A DNA stretch of 64,000 nucleotides from Hymenobacter jeollabukensis (GTDB lineage: Bacteria > Bacteroidota > Bacteroidia > Cytophagales > Hymenobacteraceae), in contig NZ_VAJM01000002.1 in the NCBI RefSeq assembly GCF_005771675.1, positions 558,001 to 622,000 on the forward strand, read 5' to 3'. The translations under genes were made by a program, and so were the position numbers. Shown here one piece after another: positions 41,359 through 49,033 of the stretch (positions are counted from its first letter, which is position 1; every line of letters begins with the position of its first letter). Under the pieces are notes generated by a model. It was not told where the DNA came from. It did no database searches and saw nothing but the letters and a program-made list of their open reading frames with translations.

Positions 41359-41943
41359 CTACAGCCAGCAAAACCAGCGGCGCACCGGCTGCAGGTGGGT
41401 GTTGCGCAAAAATTCGGCCAGCGGCCCCAGATCCGTCAGCAGCGAGGTCAGCTCCAGGGTGCGGCCGTCGCGCAGGTGCAGGCGCAGGTACTCGTAGTTA
41501 CTCCAGAACGCGCGCCGCGCCCGGCAGCGGCAGTACTCCACCCGCTCGATGTCGTGGCGCGCGAAGGGCACCGGCACGGGCCCCTCGTACACTTCCAGGG
41601 TATTCTGGCGCGCGTCGAAGAGCAGGGTGGTGCGGCGGTTGCGGCGGTAGTACTGCGCGTGCAGCAGCAGGCTGGGAGCGGCAAAACCCAGTATCACCGC
41701 GCCGAGCAGGCCCAGCAGGCCGATTTCCCACCAGCTGCGCGGACCTACCAGCAGGGGCCGGAACAGGGGCAGGGCCACGCACAAACTGGCCAGCGGCCAG
41801 ATCAGCAGCTGCACCCCGCGCCAGTACGTAACCTGAAACACCGTGCGCCGCCGCCCCAGCAGGCGCAGCGCCCACTGCAGCAGCAGGCTGGCTACCCCCA
41901 GCGCCAGGGCCAGCTGCACCACCGGCCAGAGCAGGCGCCGCAC
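41359..41943 (-). CDS. Hypothetical membrane protein with PH-like C-terminal part
   Basis: 194 residues from a GTG start. Three hydrophobic segments occupy about 5-28, 43-65 and 72-95. A soluble beta-rich part follows (RTTLLFDARQNTLEVYEGPV, then IERVEYCRCRARRAFWSNYE and LRLHLRDGRTLELTSLL), which resembles bacterial PH-like domains. The function is unknown. The start codon is adjacent to the selD stop codon with no gap, so translation is probably coupled. Confidence 0.75.
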   Translation of the reverse strand: MRRLLWPVVQLALALGVASLLLQWALRLLGRRRTVFQVTYWRGVQLLIWPLASLCVALPLFRPLLVGPRSWWEIGLLGLLGAVILGFAAPSLLLHAQYYRRNRRTTLLFDARQNTLEVYEGPVPVPFARHDIERVEYCRCRARRAFWSNYEYLRLHLRDGRTLELTSLLTDLGPLAEFLRNTHLQPVRRWFCWL

Positions 41944-43014
41944 CTACCCGACGATGATGGCCGGCTCGTCGGCCGCCTTACGGGCGCGCAACTGGCCAAA
42001 CGGCTCGGCCGGCACGCCGGCCGCTTGCAGCAGGGCTTCCACCGCGGCCTGGCCGGCGGGCGTCACGCAGATCAGCAGGCCACCGGAGGTTTGCGGGTCG
42101 CAGAGCCACTGGCGCTGTTCCTCCGTGATGGCGCCGATTTTGTGGCCGTAGGAGGCCCAGTTGCGGTTGGTGCCCCCCGGTACGGCGCCCTGCTGCCGGT
42201 AGCTTTCGGCCGCTGCGATGCGGGGCACCCGCGCAAAGTCGATTTCGGCGGTGAGGCCGCTGCCTTCGGCTACTTCGGCCAGGTGGCCCAGCAGGCCGAA
42301 GCCCGTCACGTCGGTCATGGCCTTCACTTCGGCCAGGCGGCCCAGCGGCTCGCCGAGCTTGTTGAGCTGCATCATCTGCCGCGGGGCCAGCTGGGCGTCT
42401 TCCTCGCGCAGCAGGCCTTTCTTCTGGGCCGTGGTGAGCATGCCCACGCCCAGGGGCTTGGTCAGGTACAGCAGGCAGCCTTCGGTGGCGGTGTCGTTGC
42501 GCTTCAGGTGCTGGAGGTCGACCAGGCCGTTCACCGCCAGGCCGAAGATGGGCTCGGGCGAGTCGATGCTGTGGCCGCCGGCCAGGGCAATGCCGGCCTC
42601 GGCGCAGATGCTGCGCCCGCCTTCGATAACGCGCCGGGCCACTTCGGGCGCCAGCTTATCGACGGGCCAGCCCAGGATGGCAATGGCCAGCACCGGCCGC
42701 CCGCCCATGGCGTACACGTCCGAAATGGAGTTGGCCGCCGCGATGCGCCCGAAGTCGTACGCGTCGTCGACGATGGGCATGAAGAAGTCGGTGGTGCTGA
42801 TGAGCGCCTGCCCGCTGCCCAGGTCGTACACGGCCGCGTCGTCGCGCGAGGCGTTGCCGACGAGCAGGCGCGCGTCGGGGGCCTGGGGCACGGTGGTGTG
42901 CAGAATCTGGTCGAGCACCGAGGGCGCGATTTTGCAGCCGCAGCCGGCGCCGTGGCTGTATTGGGTCAGGCGAATGGCCTCGGTGGCGGTGGGAGCGGGG
43001 GTATCAGCGTTCAT
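41944..43014 (-). CDS. selD: Selenide, water dikinase
   Basis: 356 residues. The N-terminal loop [12 protein letters not shown] carries the catalytic Cys25 and Lys28 (Cys17 and Lys20 in the E. coli enzyme), so this is the cysteine form and not a selenoprotein. Further motifs are [32 protein letters not shown] and [11 protein letters not shown]. The enzyme makes selenophosphate from selenide and ATP. The user here is most likely the MnmH enzyme encoded two genes upstream on the same strand; selA, selB and a selenocysteine tRNA are not in the window. It is followed without a gap by a small membrane-protein gene. Confidence 0.95.
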   Translation of the reverse strand: MNADTPAPTATEAIRLTQYSHGAGCGCKIAPSVLDQILHTTVPQAPDARLLVGNASRDDAAVYDLGSGQALISTTDFFMPIVDDAYDFGRIAAANSISDVYAMGGRPVLAIAILGWPVDKLAPEVARRVIEGGRSICAEAGIALAGGHSIDSPEPIFGLAVNGLVDLQHLKRNDTATEGCLLYLTKPLGVGMLTTAQKKGLLREEDAQLAPRQMMQLNKLGEPLGRLAEVKAMTDVTGFGLLGHLAEVAEGSGLTAEIDFARVPRIAAAESYRQQGAVPGGTNRNWASYGHKIGAITEEQRQWLCDPQTSGGLLICVTPAGQAAVEALLQAAGVPAEPFGQLRARKAADEPAIIVG

Positions 43015-43053
43015 AGGAAGGCGAAGTTACAAGGGTATAAGCGCCCAGACTCC

Positions 43054-43446
43054 CTACCGCGCCCAGGCCGCCTGCTGCAGCACCACGCGGTAGCCGTCGG
43101 GGTCCTGGAAGGTCAGGCCCTGCTGGTCCCAGTACGGATTGTGGGCGGGCACGGGCGCGAAACCCGCCCGGCGCATCCGGTCCACGGCCGCCCGCCAGGC
43201 CTCGGCCTCGGGCAAGTAGAAGATCAGCAGGTGCTCGGCGGAGGGGGCGCCGCCGGCCGCGTGGCCCCGCTCCCGGGTGAATTCCAGGTGGTACGGCGCC
43301 TGCGCGTGGCCCAGCATCAGCCCGTCGAAGCCGTCGTGGTCGGTGAACTGCCCGATGACCTCAAAGCTCAGCCCGTCGCGGTAGAAGGGGAGCAGGGCGG
43401 CCAAGTCGTTGGTGGGGCGGGCGACGCGCAGCGTGGGGTAAGGCAT
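43054..43446 (-). CDS. VOC-superfamily (glyoxalase-like) protein
   Basis: 130 residues with two beta-alpha-beta-beta-beta modules, the vicinal-oxygen-chelate fold. It begins LRVARPTNDLAALLPFYRDG and ends WDQQGLTFQDPDGYRVVLQQ. Possible metal ligands are His64 region residues (YHLEFTRE) and Glu/Asp in the second module. The reaction is unknown. It lies between mnmH (12 bp upstream) and selD (39 bp downstream), in tight order on one strand, so it should be made with the selenium genes. Confidence 0.85.
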   Translation of the reverse strand: MPYPTLRVARPTNDLAALLPFYRDGLSFEVIGQFTDHDGFDGLMLGHAQAPYHLEFTRERGHAAGGAPSAEHLLIFYLPEAEAWRAAVDRMRRAGFAPVPAHNPYWDQQGLTFQDPDGYRVVLQQAAWAR

Positions 43447-43458
43447 AAGCGGGGCGGG

Positions 43459-44496
43459 TTAGGCGGGCTGCCGCCCGGGCCACTGCCGCACGGCGGCCAG
43501 CACCCGGTCGGCGTTGGCTTCGGCGTCGCAGCCGTCGGCGGGCACGCGCAGCACGTTCGGGCGGCCTTCGAGGCCGTGCGCGTAGGTCCGGTCGTAGTAG
43601 TCGAGCACCAGGGACACCATCTTCTCCATATCCTCGTCGCCGATGGCGGCCAGGGCTTCGCGGGTGGCCAGGCCGCCGAGGCGCTTGCGCAGGCGCAGGA
43701 TGGCGGCGGCCAGCGCGCCCGGGTCGTGGCGGCCGTACTCCTCGGCCAGCTTCTGCACCCGGGCGGCGCGCGGCACTTCCAGCACCACCAGCGGGGCCTC
43801 CCGCAGCTGGGCGTAGAACGGCCCGGGCACGGCCACCGAGCCGATGGTGCGGCTTTCATCCTCCACCCACAGCCGCGTGGCGTCGGGCGGCGTGAGGTGC
43901 AGCTGCCAGGCCAGATCGTTTTCAAACTGCTCCGTCGTCGGCTGCGGCCCCTGCCCGATGGCCCCGAACGAGGAGCCCTTGTGGTGGGCCAGACCTTCGA
44001 GGTCGAGGATGGCCTCCTCGCGCCGGGCCAGGGCGTGCAGCACGTCGGTCTTGCCCGAGCCGGTGAGCCCGCCGAGTACCACCAAAGGCTGCGGCTGCTC
44101 AAACGACGCCAGCGCCCAGCGACGGAAATCCTTGTAGCCCTTATCGAGCAGGTGCACCCGGAAGCCGGCCAGCTCCAGCAGCCACTGCATGGCCCCGGAG
44201 CGCATGCCGCCGCGCCAGCAGTGCAGGCGCACTTCCTTGCGCGGCGCCAGCTTCTGCGCGGCCTTCACCACCTGGCTCATCCGCGGCCCGAAGAAGTCCA
44301 GCCCCAGCAGAATGGCTTTGTCCGGGCTCACGCGCTTGTAGGTCGTCCCGATCTGGGCCCGCTCGTCGTCGGAGAAGATGGGGAAGCTCACGGCCCCGGG
44401 AATGTGCCCCTGGGCGTACTCCAGCGGCGCCCGCGCGTCGAAAATGGGCGCGTCGGCCGGGCCGGAAAGGAAGTCGGAGAGGGGAAGGCGGGGCAA
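43459..44496 (-). CDS. mnmH: tRNA 2-selenouridine synthase
   Basis: 345 residues. The N-terminal rhodanese domain has the essential Cys93 in HCWRGGMRSGAMQ. A P-loop domain follows, with GGLTGSGKT at 142-150 and then EGLAHHKGSSFGAIG. MnmH (SelU) replaces sulfur by selenium at the wobble 2-thiouridine of Lys, Glu and Gln tRNAs, using selenophosphate from SelD. SelD is encoded two genes downstream in the same operon, which fits a selenouridine-only use of selenium. The start at 44496 lies 4 bp past the left edge of repeat element B, so B occupies its leader. Confidence 0.95.
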   Translation of the reverse strand: MPRLPLSDFLSGPADAPIFDARAPLEYAQGHIPGAVSFPIFSDDERAQIGTTYKRVSPDKAILLGLDFFGPRMSQVVKAAQKLAPRKEVRLHCWRGGMRSGAMQWLLELAGFRVHLLDKGYKDFRRWALASFEQPQPLVVLGGLTGSGKTDVLHALARREEAILDLEGLAHHKGSSFGAIGQGPQPTTEQFENDLAWQLHLTPPDATRLWVEDESRTIGSVAVPGPFYAQLREAPLVVLEVPRAARVQKLAEEYGRHDPGALAAAILRLRKRLGGLATREALAAIGDEDMEKMVSLVLDYYDRTYAHGLEGRPNVLRVPADGCDAEANADRVLAAVRQWPGRQPA

Positions 44497-44500
44497 GGCG

Positions 44501-44590
44501 GTGAACTAGTGAGGTGGTGAAATGGTGAGCTGATGTTCTGGTGAAGCAAGCTGCCGGGCAACTCACCATTTCACCGTCTTACCACCTCAC
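44501..44590. repeat. Period-8 inverted-repeat element, copy B
   Basis: The left arm is GTGAACTA, GTGAGGTG, GTGAAATG, GTGAGCTG (44501-44532). The right arm (44559-44590) on the minus strand is GTGAGGTG, GTAAGACG, GTGAAATG, GTGAGTTG. The spacer carries GTTC at 44535-44538. The right edge contains the pdxJ stop codon (44589-44587, TGA, read inside GTGAGGTG). The left edge is 4 bp from the mnmH start codon. Confidence 0.9.
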
Positions 44591-45300
44591 TGCAGCTGCC
44601 GCAAGTACTGCTGAATGGTGTTTTCCAGGCCCAGGTACAGCGCGTCGCAGATGAGCGCGTGGCCGATGCTGACTTCGGCCAGGCCGGGCAGCTGCTGGTG
44701 CAGGAAGGCGAGGTTGTCGAGGTCGAGGTCGTGGCCGGCGTTTACGCCCATGCCGAGCTGCTGGGCCAGGGCGGCGGCGGCGCGGTAGGGGGCCACGGCG
44801 GCTTCGCGGCCCTGGTGGTAGCCCGAGGCGTAGGCTTCGGTGTACAGCTCGATGCGGTCGGTGCCGGTGCGGGCGGCGGCGCGTACCAGCTCCTCCACCG
44901 GGTCGAGGAAAATGCTCACCCGGCAGCCCATCTGCTTGAACTCCTGCACGATGCCGCGCAGATAATCCTGGTGGCGGATGGTGTCCCAGCCGGCGTTGGA
45001 GGTAATGGCGTCGGGCGCGTCGGGAACCAGCGTCACCTGCTCGGGGCGCACCGCGCGCACCAGCTCGATGAAGTCCGGCGTGGGGTTGCCCTCGATGTTG
45101 AACTCGGTGGTGACCAGCGGCTTCAGGTCATGCACGTCCTGGTAGCGGATGTGCCGCTCGTCGGGGCGCGGGTGCACCGTGATGCCCTCGGCGCCGAACC
45201 GCTCACAGTCGCGGGCGACCAGCAGCAGGTCGGGGCGGTTGTGGCCGCGGGCGTTCCGCAGGGTGGCAATTTTGTTGATGTTTACGCTTAGCTTCGTCAT
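44587..45300 (-). CDS. pdxJ: Pyridoxine 5'-phosphate synthase
   Basis: 237 residues forming one TIM barrel. It starts [16 protein letters not shown], followed by [31 protein letters not shown] and [12 protein letters not shown], with [15 protein letters not shown] at the end. PdxJ condenses 1-deoxyxylulose 5-phosphate with 3-amino-2-oxopropyl phosphate to pyridoxine 5'-phosphate, the last step of the DXP-dependent vitamin B6 route. Full length for the family. Its stop codon lies within repeat element B, and element C begins 33 bp upstream of its start. Confidence 0.95.
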   Translation of the reverse strand: MTKLSVNINKIATLRNARGHNRPDLLLVARDCERFGAEGITVHPRPDERHIRYQDVHDLKPLVTTEFNIEGNPTPDFIELVRAVRPEQVTLVPDAPDAITSNAGWDTIRHQDYLRGIVQEFKQMGCRVSIFLDPVEELVRAAARTGTDRIELYTEAYASGYHQGREAAVAPYRAAAALAQQLGMGVNAGHDLDLDNLAFLHQQLPGLAEVSIGHALICDALYLGLENTIQQYLRQLQ

Positions 45301-45333
45301 GAATCCCGGAATTAGCGGATTTTTGCCGCCCCA

Positions 45334-45498
45334 AAGGTGGTGAAATGGTGAGATTGTGAAGTGGTGAGTGTCGTTCCGATGGCATGTATCCGCGTATCAT
45401 CTGCCCTCTTTCATCGGTCTAGGGCAATGGCCCAAGGCACTTGCCTGCGCCGCGTGGCCGTCAACTCACCATTTCACAATCTCACCATTTCACCACCT
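45334..45498. repeat. Period-8 inverted-repeat element, copy C (with 90-bp spacer)
   Basis: The left arm is AAGGTG, GTGAAATG, GTGAGATT, GTGAAGTG, GTGAGTGT (45334-45371). The right arm (45462-45498) on the minus strand is AGGTG, GTGAAATG, GTGAGATT, GTGAAATG, GTGAGTTG. The arms match unit by unit, with a few substitutions. The spacer begins with GTTC at 45373-45376 and is longer than in other copies. The right edge abuts the yqeY ATG at 45499. Confidence 0.9.
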
Positions 45499-45960
45499 AT
45501 GACCCTGAAAGAGCGCATCGACGCCGATATCAAGCAGGCCATGCTGGCCAAAGACAAAGTGCGCCTGACCACCCTGCGCAGCATCAAGTCGCAGATCATG
45601 CTGGCCGAAACCGCCGAAGGCGCCCACGGGGCCGTCACCGCCGATGCCGAGCTGAAGCTGCTCAACAAAGCCGCCAAGCAGCGCCGCGAAGCCGCCGAAA
45701 CCTACCAGCAGCAGTTCCGCTCCGACCTGGAAGAAGTGGAGCTGGCCGAGCTGGCCATCATCGAGGAGTACCTGCCCGCCCAGCTCTCCGAAGCCGACCT
45801 GGTAGAGCGCCTCGTCGAAATCATCCGCCGCGTAGGCGCCACCGGCCCCTCCGACCTGGGCAAGGTGATGGGCGTGGCCGCCCGCGAGCTGTCGGGCCAG
45901 GCCGACGGCAAAGCCATTTCCCAGACCGTCAGCCACCTGCTGAACAACACCAATTTCTAA
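45499..45960 (+). CDS. GatB/YqeY-domain protein
   Basis: 153 residues from the ATG at 45499. It opens TLKERIDADIKQAMLAKDKVR, followed by TLRSIKSQIMLAE, EEYLPAQLSEADL and LGKVMGVAARELSGQADGKA, the pattern of the YqeY family. YqeY resembles the tail domain of the amidotransferase subunit GatB and may act on tRNA-dependent amidation; the stand-alone role is not established. The frame is open upstream, but that stretch is repeat element C, whose right arm ends directly before the ATG. The stop codon TAA is the first three bases of repeat element E. Confidence 0.9.
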   Translation: MTLKERIDADIKQAMLAKDKVRLTTLRSIKSQIMLAETAEGAHGAVTADAELKLLNKAAKQRREAAETYQQQFRSDLEEVELAELAIIEEYLPAQLSEADLVERLVEIIRRVGATGPSDLGKVMGVAARELSGQADGKAISQTVSHLLNNTNF

Positions 45961-46148
45961 TGTGCTAATGCGGGAATGTGCTGACGTGCTAATGATCAAC
46001 AGGTTGATAGCACTTCGGCACACTTCCTCACTAATGTGCTAGTGCGGGAATGTGCTGATGTGTTAATGATCAACAGGTCGATAGCACATCCGCACATTCC
46101 CGCACATTAGCACATCAGCACATCCCTCCACATCAGCACATTAACCTC
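45958..46148. repeat. Period-8 inverted-repeat element, copy E (TAATGTGC type, duplicated)
   Basis: Block 1 reads TAATGTGC, TAATGCGG, GAATGTGC, TGACGTGC, TAATGATC (45958-45997), followed by AACAGGTTGATAGCAC. Block 2 repeats this at 46032-46071 (TAATGTGC, TAGTGCGG, GAATGTGC, TGATGTGT, TAATGATC) plus AACAGGTCGATAGCAC, an offset of 74 bp. A right arm to about 46143 is the complement, with units TAATGTGC, TGATGTGG, TGATGTGC and GGATGTGC and some 2-bp insertions. The element fills the yqeY-cvpA gap; its first three bases are the yqeY stop codon. Confidence 0.85.
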
Positions 46149-46667
46149 ATGTCCGGCTTCGACCTGCTCTTGCTGATGCCCCTCGCGGTGGGGGCGGTGA
46201 AAGGTTTCCGGCGCGGCATCGTGCTGGAAGTCGTGTCGCTGCTGGCCTTCGTGCTCGGCGTCGTCGGCGGGCTGAAGCTGCTGGGTAAGGCCATTCCGCT
46301 GGTGCGGCACTACGTGGGCGAGGCCTTCGGCATGCTGCCGCTGGTGTCGTTTCTGCTGGTGTTTGCCCTCATTGCCTGGGGCGTGCACATGGCCGGCGGC
46401 CTGCTCAAAAGCATGATTCACCTCACGCCCTTCGGCATGCTCGACAACCTGCTGGGCGGGGCTGCCGGGGTACTGAAGTGGGTGCTGGGCCTGAGCCTGC
46501 TGCTCTACGCCACCGGCCTGGCTGGCCTGCCCCTGGGCCGCGACCTGACTCACGGCTCCATGGTGTTGCCGCTGGTGCAGGACGCCACGCCCGTGGCCCT
46601 CAACGTGGTCGGCCTCGTCATGCCCTTCGCCTCCGAATTGCTCAGCACGCTGCGGAACGTTTTCTAG
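46149..46667 (+). CDS. CvpA-family membrane protein
   Basis: 172 residues with four hydrophobic segments, at about 5-22, 25-45, 60-85 and 100-122. The start FDLLLLMPLAVGAVKGFRRG and the pattern VLEVVSLLAFVLGVVGGL are typical of CvpA. LTPFGMLDNLLGGAAGVLKW matches the family's conserved loop, where a Gly-rich turn precedes a helix. CvpA proteins are inner-membrane proteins tied to colicin V production and envelope stress; the molecular role is unclear. The gene is flanked on both sides by period-8 elements (E and D). Confidence 0.85.
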   Translation: MSGFDLLLLMPLAVGAVKGFRRGIVLEVVSLLAFVLGVVGGLKLLGKAIPLVRHYVGEAFGMLPLVSFLLVFALIAWGVHMAGGLLKSMIHLTPFGMLDNLLGGAAGVLKWVLGLSLLLYATGLAGLPLGRDLTHGSMVLPLVQDATPVALNVVGLVMPFASELLSTLRNVF

Positions 46668-46766
46668 CGGTGAAATGGTGAACTGGTGAAATAGTGAGTG
46701 CTGTTCTGGCCTCCCGGACGTCAAGCTCACCGTTTCACCAGTTCACCAACTCGCCAGTTCACCGCC
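46668..46766. repeat. Period-8 inverted-repeat element, copy D
   Basis: The left arm is GTGAAATG, GTGAACTG, GTGAAATA, GTGAGTGC (46670-46701). The right arm (46723-46762) on the minus strand is GTGAACTG, GCGAGTTG, GTGAACTG, GTGAAACG, GTGAGCTT. The spacer carries GTTC at 46703-46706. It fills the space between the cvpA stop codon (46667) and the next ATG (46767). Confidence 0.9.
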
Positions 46767-47435
46767 ATGCGCCTGCTGCTGCTCGACAACTTCGACTCGT
46801 TCACCTACAACCTGCTGGATTACCTGCGGCAGCTAGGGGTGGAGGTCGTGGTGCGGCGCAACGACACCCCGCTGCCCGAGCTGCTGGCCCTCGATTTCGA
46901 CGCCGTGGTGTTGTCGCCGGGGCCGGGCACGCCGCGCAAGGCGGGCGTGATGATGGAGCTGTTGGCTGCCGTCTACGAGCGGGTGCCGGTGCTCGGTGTC
47001 TGCCTCGGGCACCAGGCTTTGGGCGAGTTTTTTGGGGCCGAGCTGCGGCGCGGCGCCCGGCCCATGCACGGCAAGGTGTCGGAAATCGAGCTGAACATTG
47101 AGTCGAACATTGGGTCGAACCAAAGCGCCGAAGCGCTGTTTGAAGGGCTGCCGGCGCGCATACCCGTTACGCGCTATCATTCGTTGGTGCTCAGCCAGCT
47201 GCCCGCCGCGCTGCTGCCGCTGGCCCGCACCGCCGACCCTTCGGCCGAACTAATGGCCCTGCGCCACCGTACCCTTCCGCTCTACGGCGTGCAGTTTCAC
47301 CCCGAAGCCCTGCTCACTCCCCACGGGCTGGCTCTGCTGCGCAATTGGGTCCGGATTGCGTATCATTGCACGAATACGGCCGCCCCGGCGGCTCCGCCCG
47401 CGGCGCACACAGACCACGATGGAATTGCAGATTAA
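46767..47435 (+). CDS. Class I glutamine amidotransferase, anthranilate/aminodeoxychorismate synthase component II
   Basis: 222 residues from the ATG at 46767. Motifs: LLLDNFDSFTYNLLDYLRQL, LSPGPGTPRKAG, the nucleophile Cys79 in GVCLGHQALGEFF, and the His-Glu pair in GVQFHPEALLTPHG. It frees ammonia from glutamine for a chorismate-using partner. trpE or pabB is not adjacent, so TrpG (tryptophan) and PabA (folate) cannot be told apart. The C-terminal tail (about 203-222) is low-complexity. The end overlaps the next gene by 17 bp. Element D is its whole 5' spacer. Confidence 0.88.
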   Translation: MRLLLLDNFDSFTYNLLDYLRQLGVEVVVRRNDTPLPELLALDFDAVVLSPGPGTPRKAGVMMELLAAVYERVPVLGVCLGHQALGEFFGAELRRGARPMHGKVSEIELNIESNIGSNQSAEALFEGLPARIPVTRYHSLVLSQLPAALLPLARTADPSAELMALRHRTLPLYGVQFHPEALLTPHGLALLRNWVRIAYHCTNTAAPAAPPAAHTDHDGIAD

Positions 47436-48201
47436 GCAGCACAACGGATTCAAGTACGTCGACGAAGGCCAGGGCGAAGTCCTGCTGCTGTTGCACGGTC
47501 TGTTCGGCGCGCTGAGCAACTGGCAGGGCGTGGTCGACGAGTTTGCCCGCACCCACCGCGTGGTCATTCCCATGCTCCCGATCTACGACATGCCGCTCAC
47601 CCGGGCCGGCATTTCGGGTTTGGTCGACTTCGTGGAGGACTTCACCAAGGCCATGAGCCTGACCCAGCCGGCCGTGGTGCTCGGCAACTCCCTCGGCGGC
47701 CACGTGGCGCTGGTCTACGCCCTGCGCAACCCGCAGCGCATCAGGCAGATGGTGCTGACCGGCAGCAGTGGCCTGTTCGAGGACAGCATGGGCGGCTCCT
47801 TCCCGCGCCGTGGCGACTACCAGTACGTGCAGGAGCGCGTGGCCTACACCTTTTACGACCCGAAGGTGGCCACCAAGGATTTGGTCGATGAGGTGTTCGA
47901 CGTTACCAATTCCAACGCTAAGTGCCTGCGCATCATTGCCATTGCGCGCTCGGCTCAGCGGCACAACGTGGCCAAGGACCTCGGCAAGATCAAGGCGCCC
48001 ACGCTGCTGATCTGGGGCCTAAACGACACCATCACCCCGCCGGTCGTCGCCCACGAGTTTCACCGCCTGCTGCCCCACTCCGAGCTGCACTTCCTCGACC
48101 ACTGCGGCCACGCGCCCATGATGGAGCGGCCGCAAGCCTTCAACCGCCTGCTGCAGCAGTTTCTGACGCCCGCCGCCAGCCCGGCCGCCACCCCGGCGTA
48201 G
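47419..48201 (+). CDS. Alpha/beta-fold hydrolase
   Basis: 260 residues from the ATG at 47419, overlapping the amidotransferase gene by 17 bp. Motifs: VLLLLHGLFGALSNWQGVVD, then the nucleophile Ser91 in LGNSLGGHVALVYA, an acid residue near WGLNDTITPP, and the His in DHCGHAPMMERP. The triad appears complete. It resembles MhpC-like and lipase-like hydrolases, and no substrate can be assigned. The overlap suggests translational coupling. The tail is Pro/Ala-rich. Confidence 0.9.
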   Translation: MELQIKQHNGFKYVDEGQGEVLLLLHGLFGALSNWQGVVDEFARTHRVVIPMLPIYDMPLTRAGISGLVDFVEDFTKAMSLTQPAVVLGNSLGGHVALVYALRNPQRIRQMVLTGSSGLFEDSMGGSFPRRGDYQYVQERVAYTFYDPKVATKDLVDEVFDVTNSNAKCLRIIAIARSAQRHNVAKDLGKIKAPTLLIWGLNDTITPPVVAHEFHRLLPHSELHFLDHCGHAPMMERPQAFNRLLQQFLTPAASPAATPA

Positions 48202-48351
48202 CATTTCTGCCCGCCACCCCGTAGTTTACCCCGACGATTGCGTTGTTGCGGCGCCAATTACTCCGGCGCGGCATGCAACCGAACCCGTCCCTTGGCGCTT
48301 CTATAGGGAAGCCGACTCGGGCCGTTCCCTCACCGCTTACCCCGAGCCGCC

Positions 48352-49032
48352 ATGCATTCGATGCTCGCCGAAGACCTGCTCAACCAGATGATTCCGCCGC
48401 TGAAGGTGTCCGACTCCGCCGGCAAAGCCGCGCGCTGGCTGGAAGAATTCCACGTGGATCAGCTGCCGGTGGTACAAAACCGGCAGTACCGCGGCATGAT
48501 TACCGAAGCCGACCTCATCGACGTGGCCGCCGACCCCGAGCAGCTGCTTTCGGCCCTGCCCTTCGGCTACTCCGACGTGCACGTGCAGCGCGACCAGCAC
48601 TTCTACACCGTCATGGAGCTGGCCATCCGCAACAAGGTGCAGCTCGTGCCCGTCCTCGACGACCAGCGCGAGTACCTGGGTGTGGTAACGGTGGGCGACA
48701 CCCTGGCCGCCTTCGGCCAGACGCCCGGCAGCACCGGCGAAAACGGTATCATCGTGCTGGCCCTGGAGGAGCGCGACTATTCGCTGAGCCAGATCAGCCG
48801 CTACGTGGAGGAAAACAACGCCAAAATCCTCAGCGCCCACGTGTCAGAAGACCCCGACGACGCGCGCCGCATCCGCCTGACGCTGAAAATCAACACCAGC
48901 AACCTCAACCGCATCGTGGCCACGCTGGAACGCTTCGGCTACGTCATCACGGCCCAGTTCAGCGGCACCGGCGAAATTTCCGAGTCCGACCAGGACCGCC
49001 TCGACGCGCTGCTGCGCTACCTCAGCCTCTAA
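48352..49032 (+). CDS. CBS-domain pair protein with ACT-like C-terminus
   Basis: 226 residues; the ATG at 48352 is used, with a second Met three codons later. Two CBS motifs fill about 5-120 (VSDSAGKAARWLEEFHVDQLP and NRQYRGMITEADL; then MELAIRNKVQLVPVLD and YLGVVTVGDTL). The C-terminal part (about 130-210: GIIVLALEERDYSLSQISRY) resembles an ACT regulatory fold. CBS pairs bind adenosine nucleotides, so a sensor or regulatory role is likely. The next gene starts 1 bp after its stop codon. In Bacteroidota this gene often sits upstream of nadK, as here. Confidence 0.85.
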   Translation: MHSMLAEDLLNQMIPPLKVSDSAGKAARWLEEFHVDQLPVVQNRQYRGMITEADLIDVAADPEQLLSALPFGYSDVHVQRDQHFYTVMELAIRNKVQLVPVLDDQREYLGVVTVGDTLAAFGQTPGSTGENGIIVLALEERDYSLSQISRYVEENNAKILSAHVSEDPDDARRIRLTLKINTSNLNRIVATLERFGYVITAQFSGTGEISESDQDRLDALLRYLSL

Positions 49033-49033
49033 G

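Noticed and set aside
41353-44520. A 1055-codon open frame on the plus strand across selD, the VOC gene and mnmH
   Set aside because: It runs antisense to four well-supported minus-strand genes; long antisense frames are expected at this GC content, and the translation is His/Gln/Arg/Gly-rich without domains.
45361-45498. N-terminal extension of yqeY through repeat element C
   Set aside because: The extra residues come from the repeat; the family start (TLKERIDADIK) follows the ATG at 45499.
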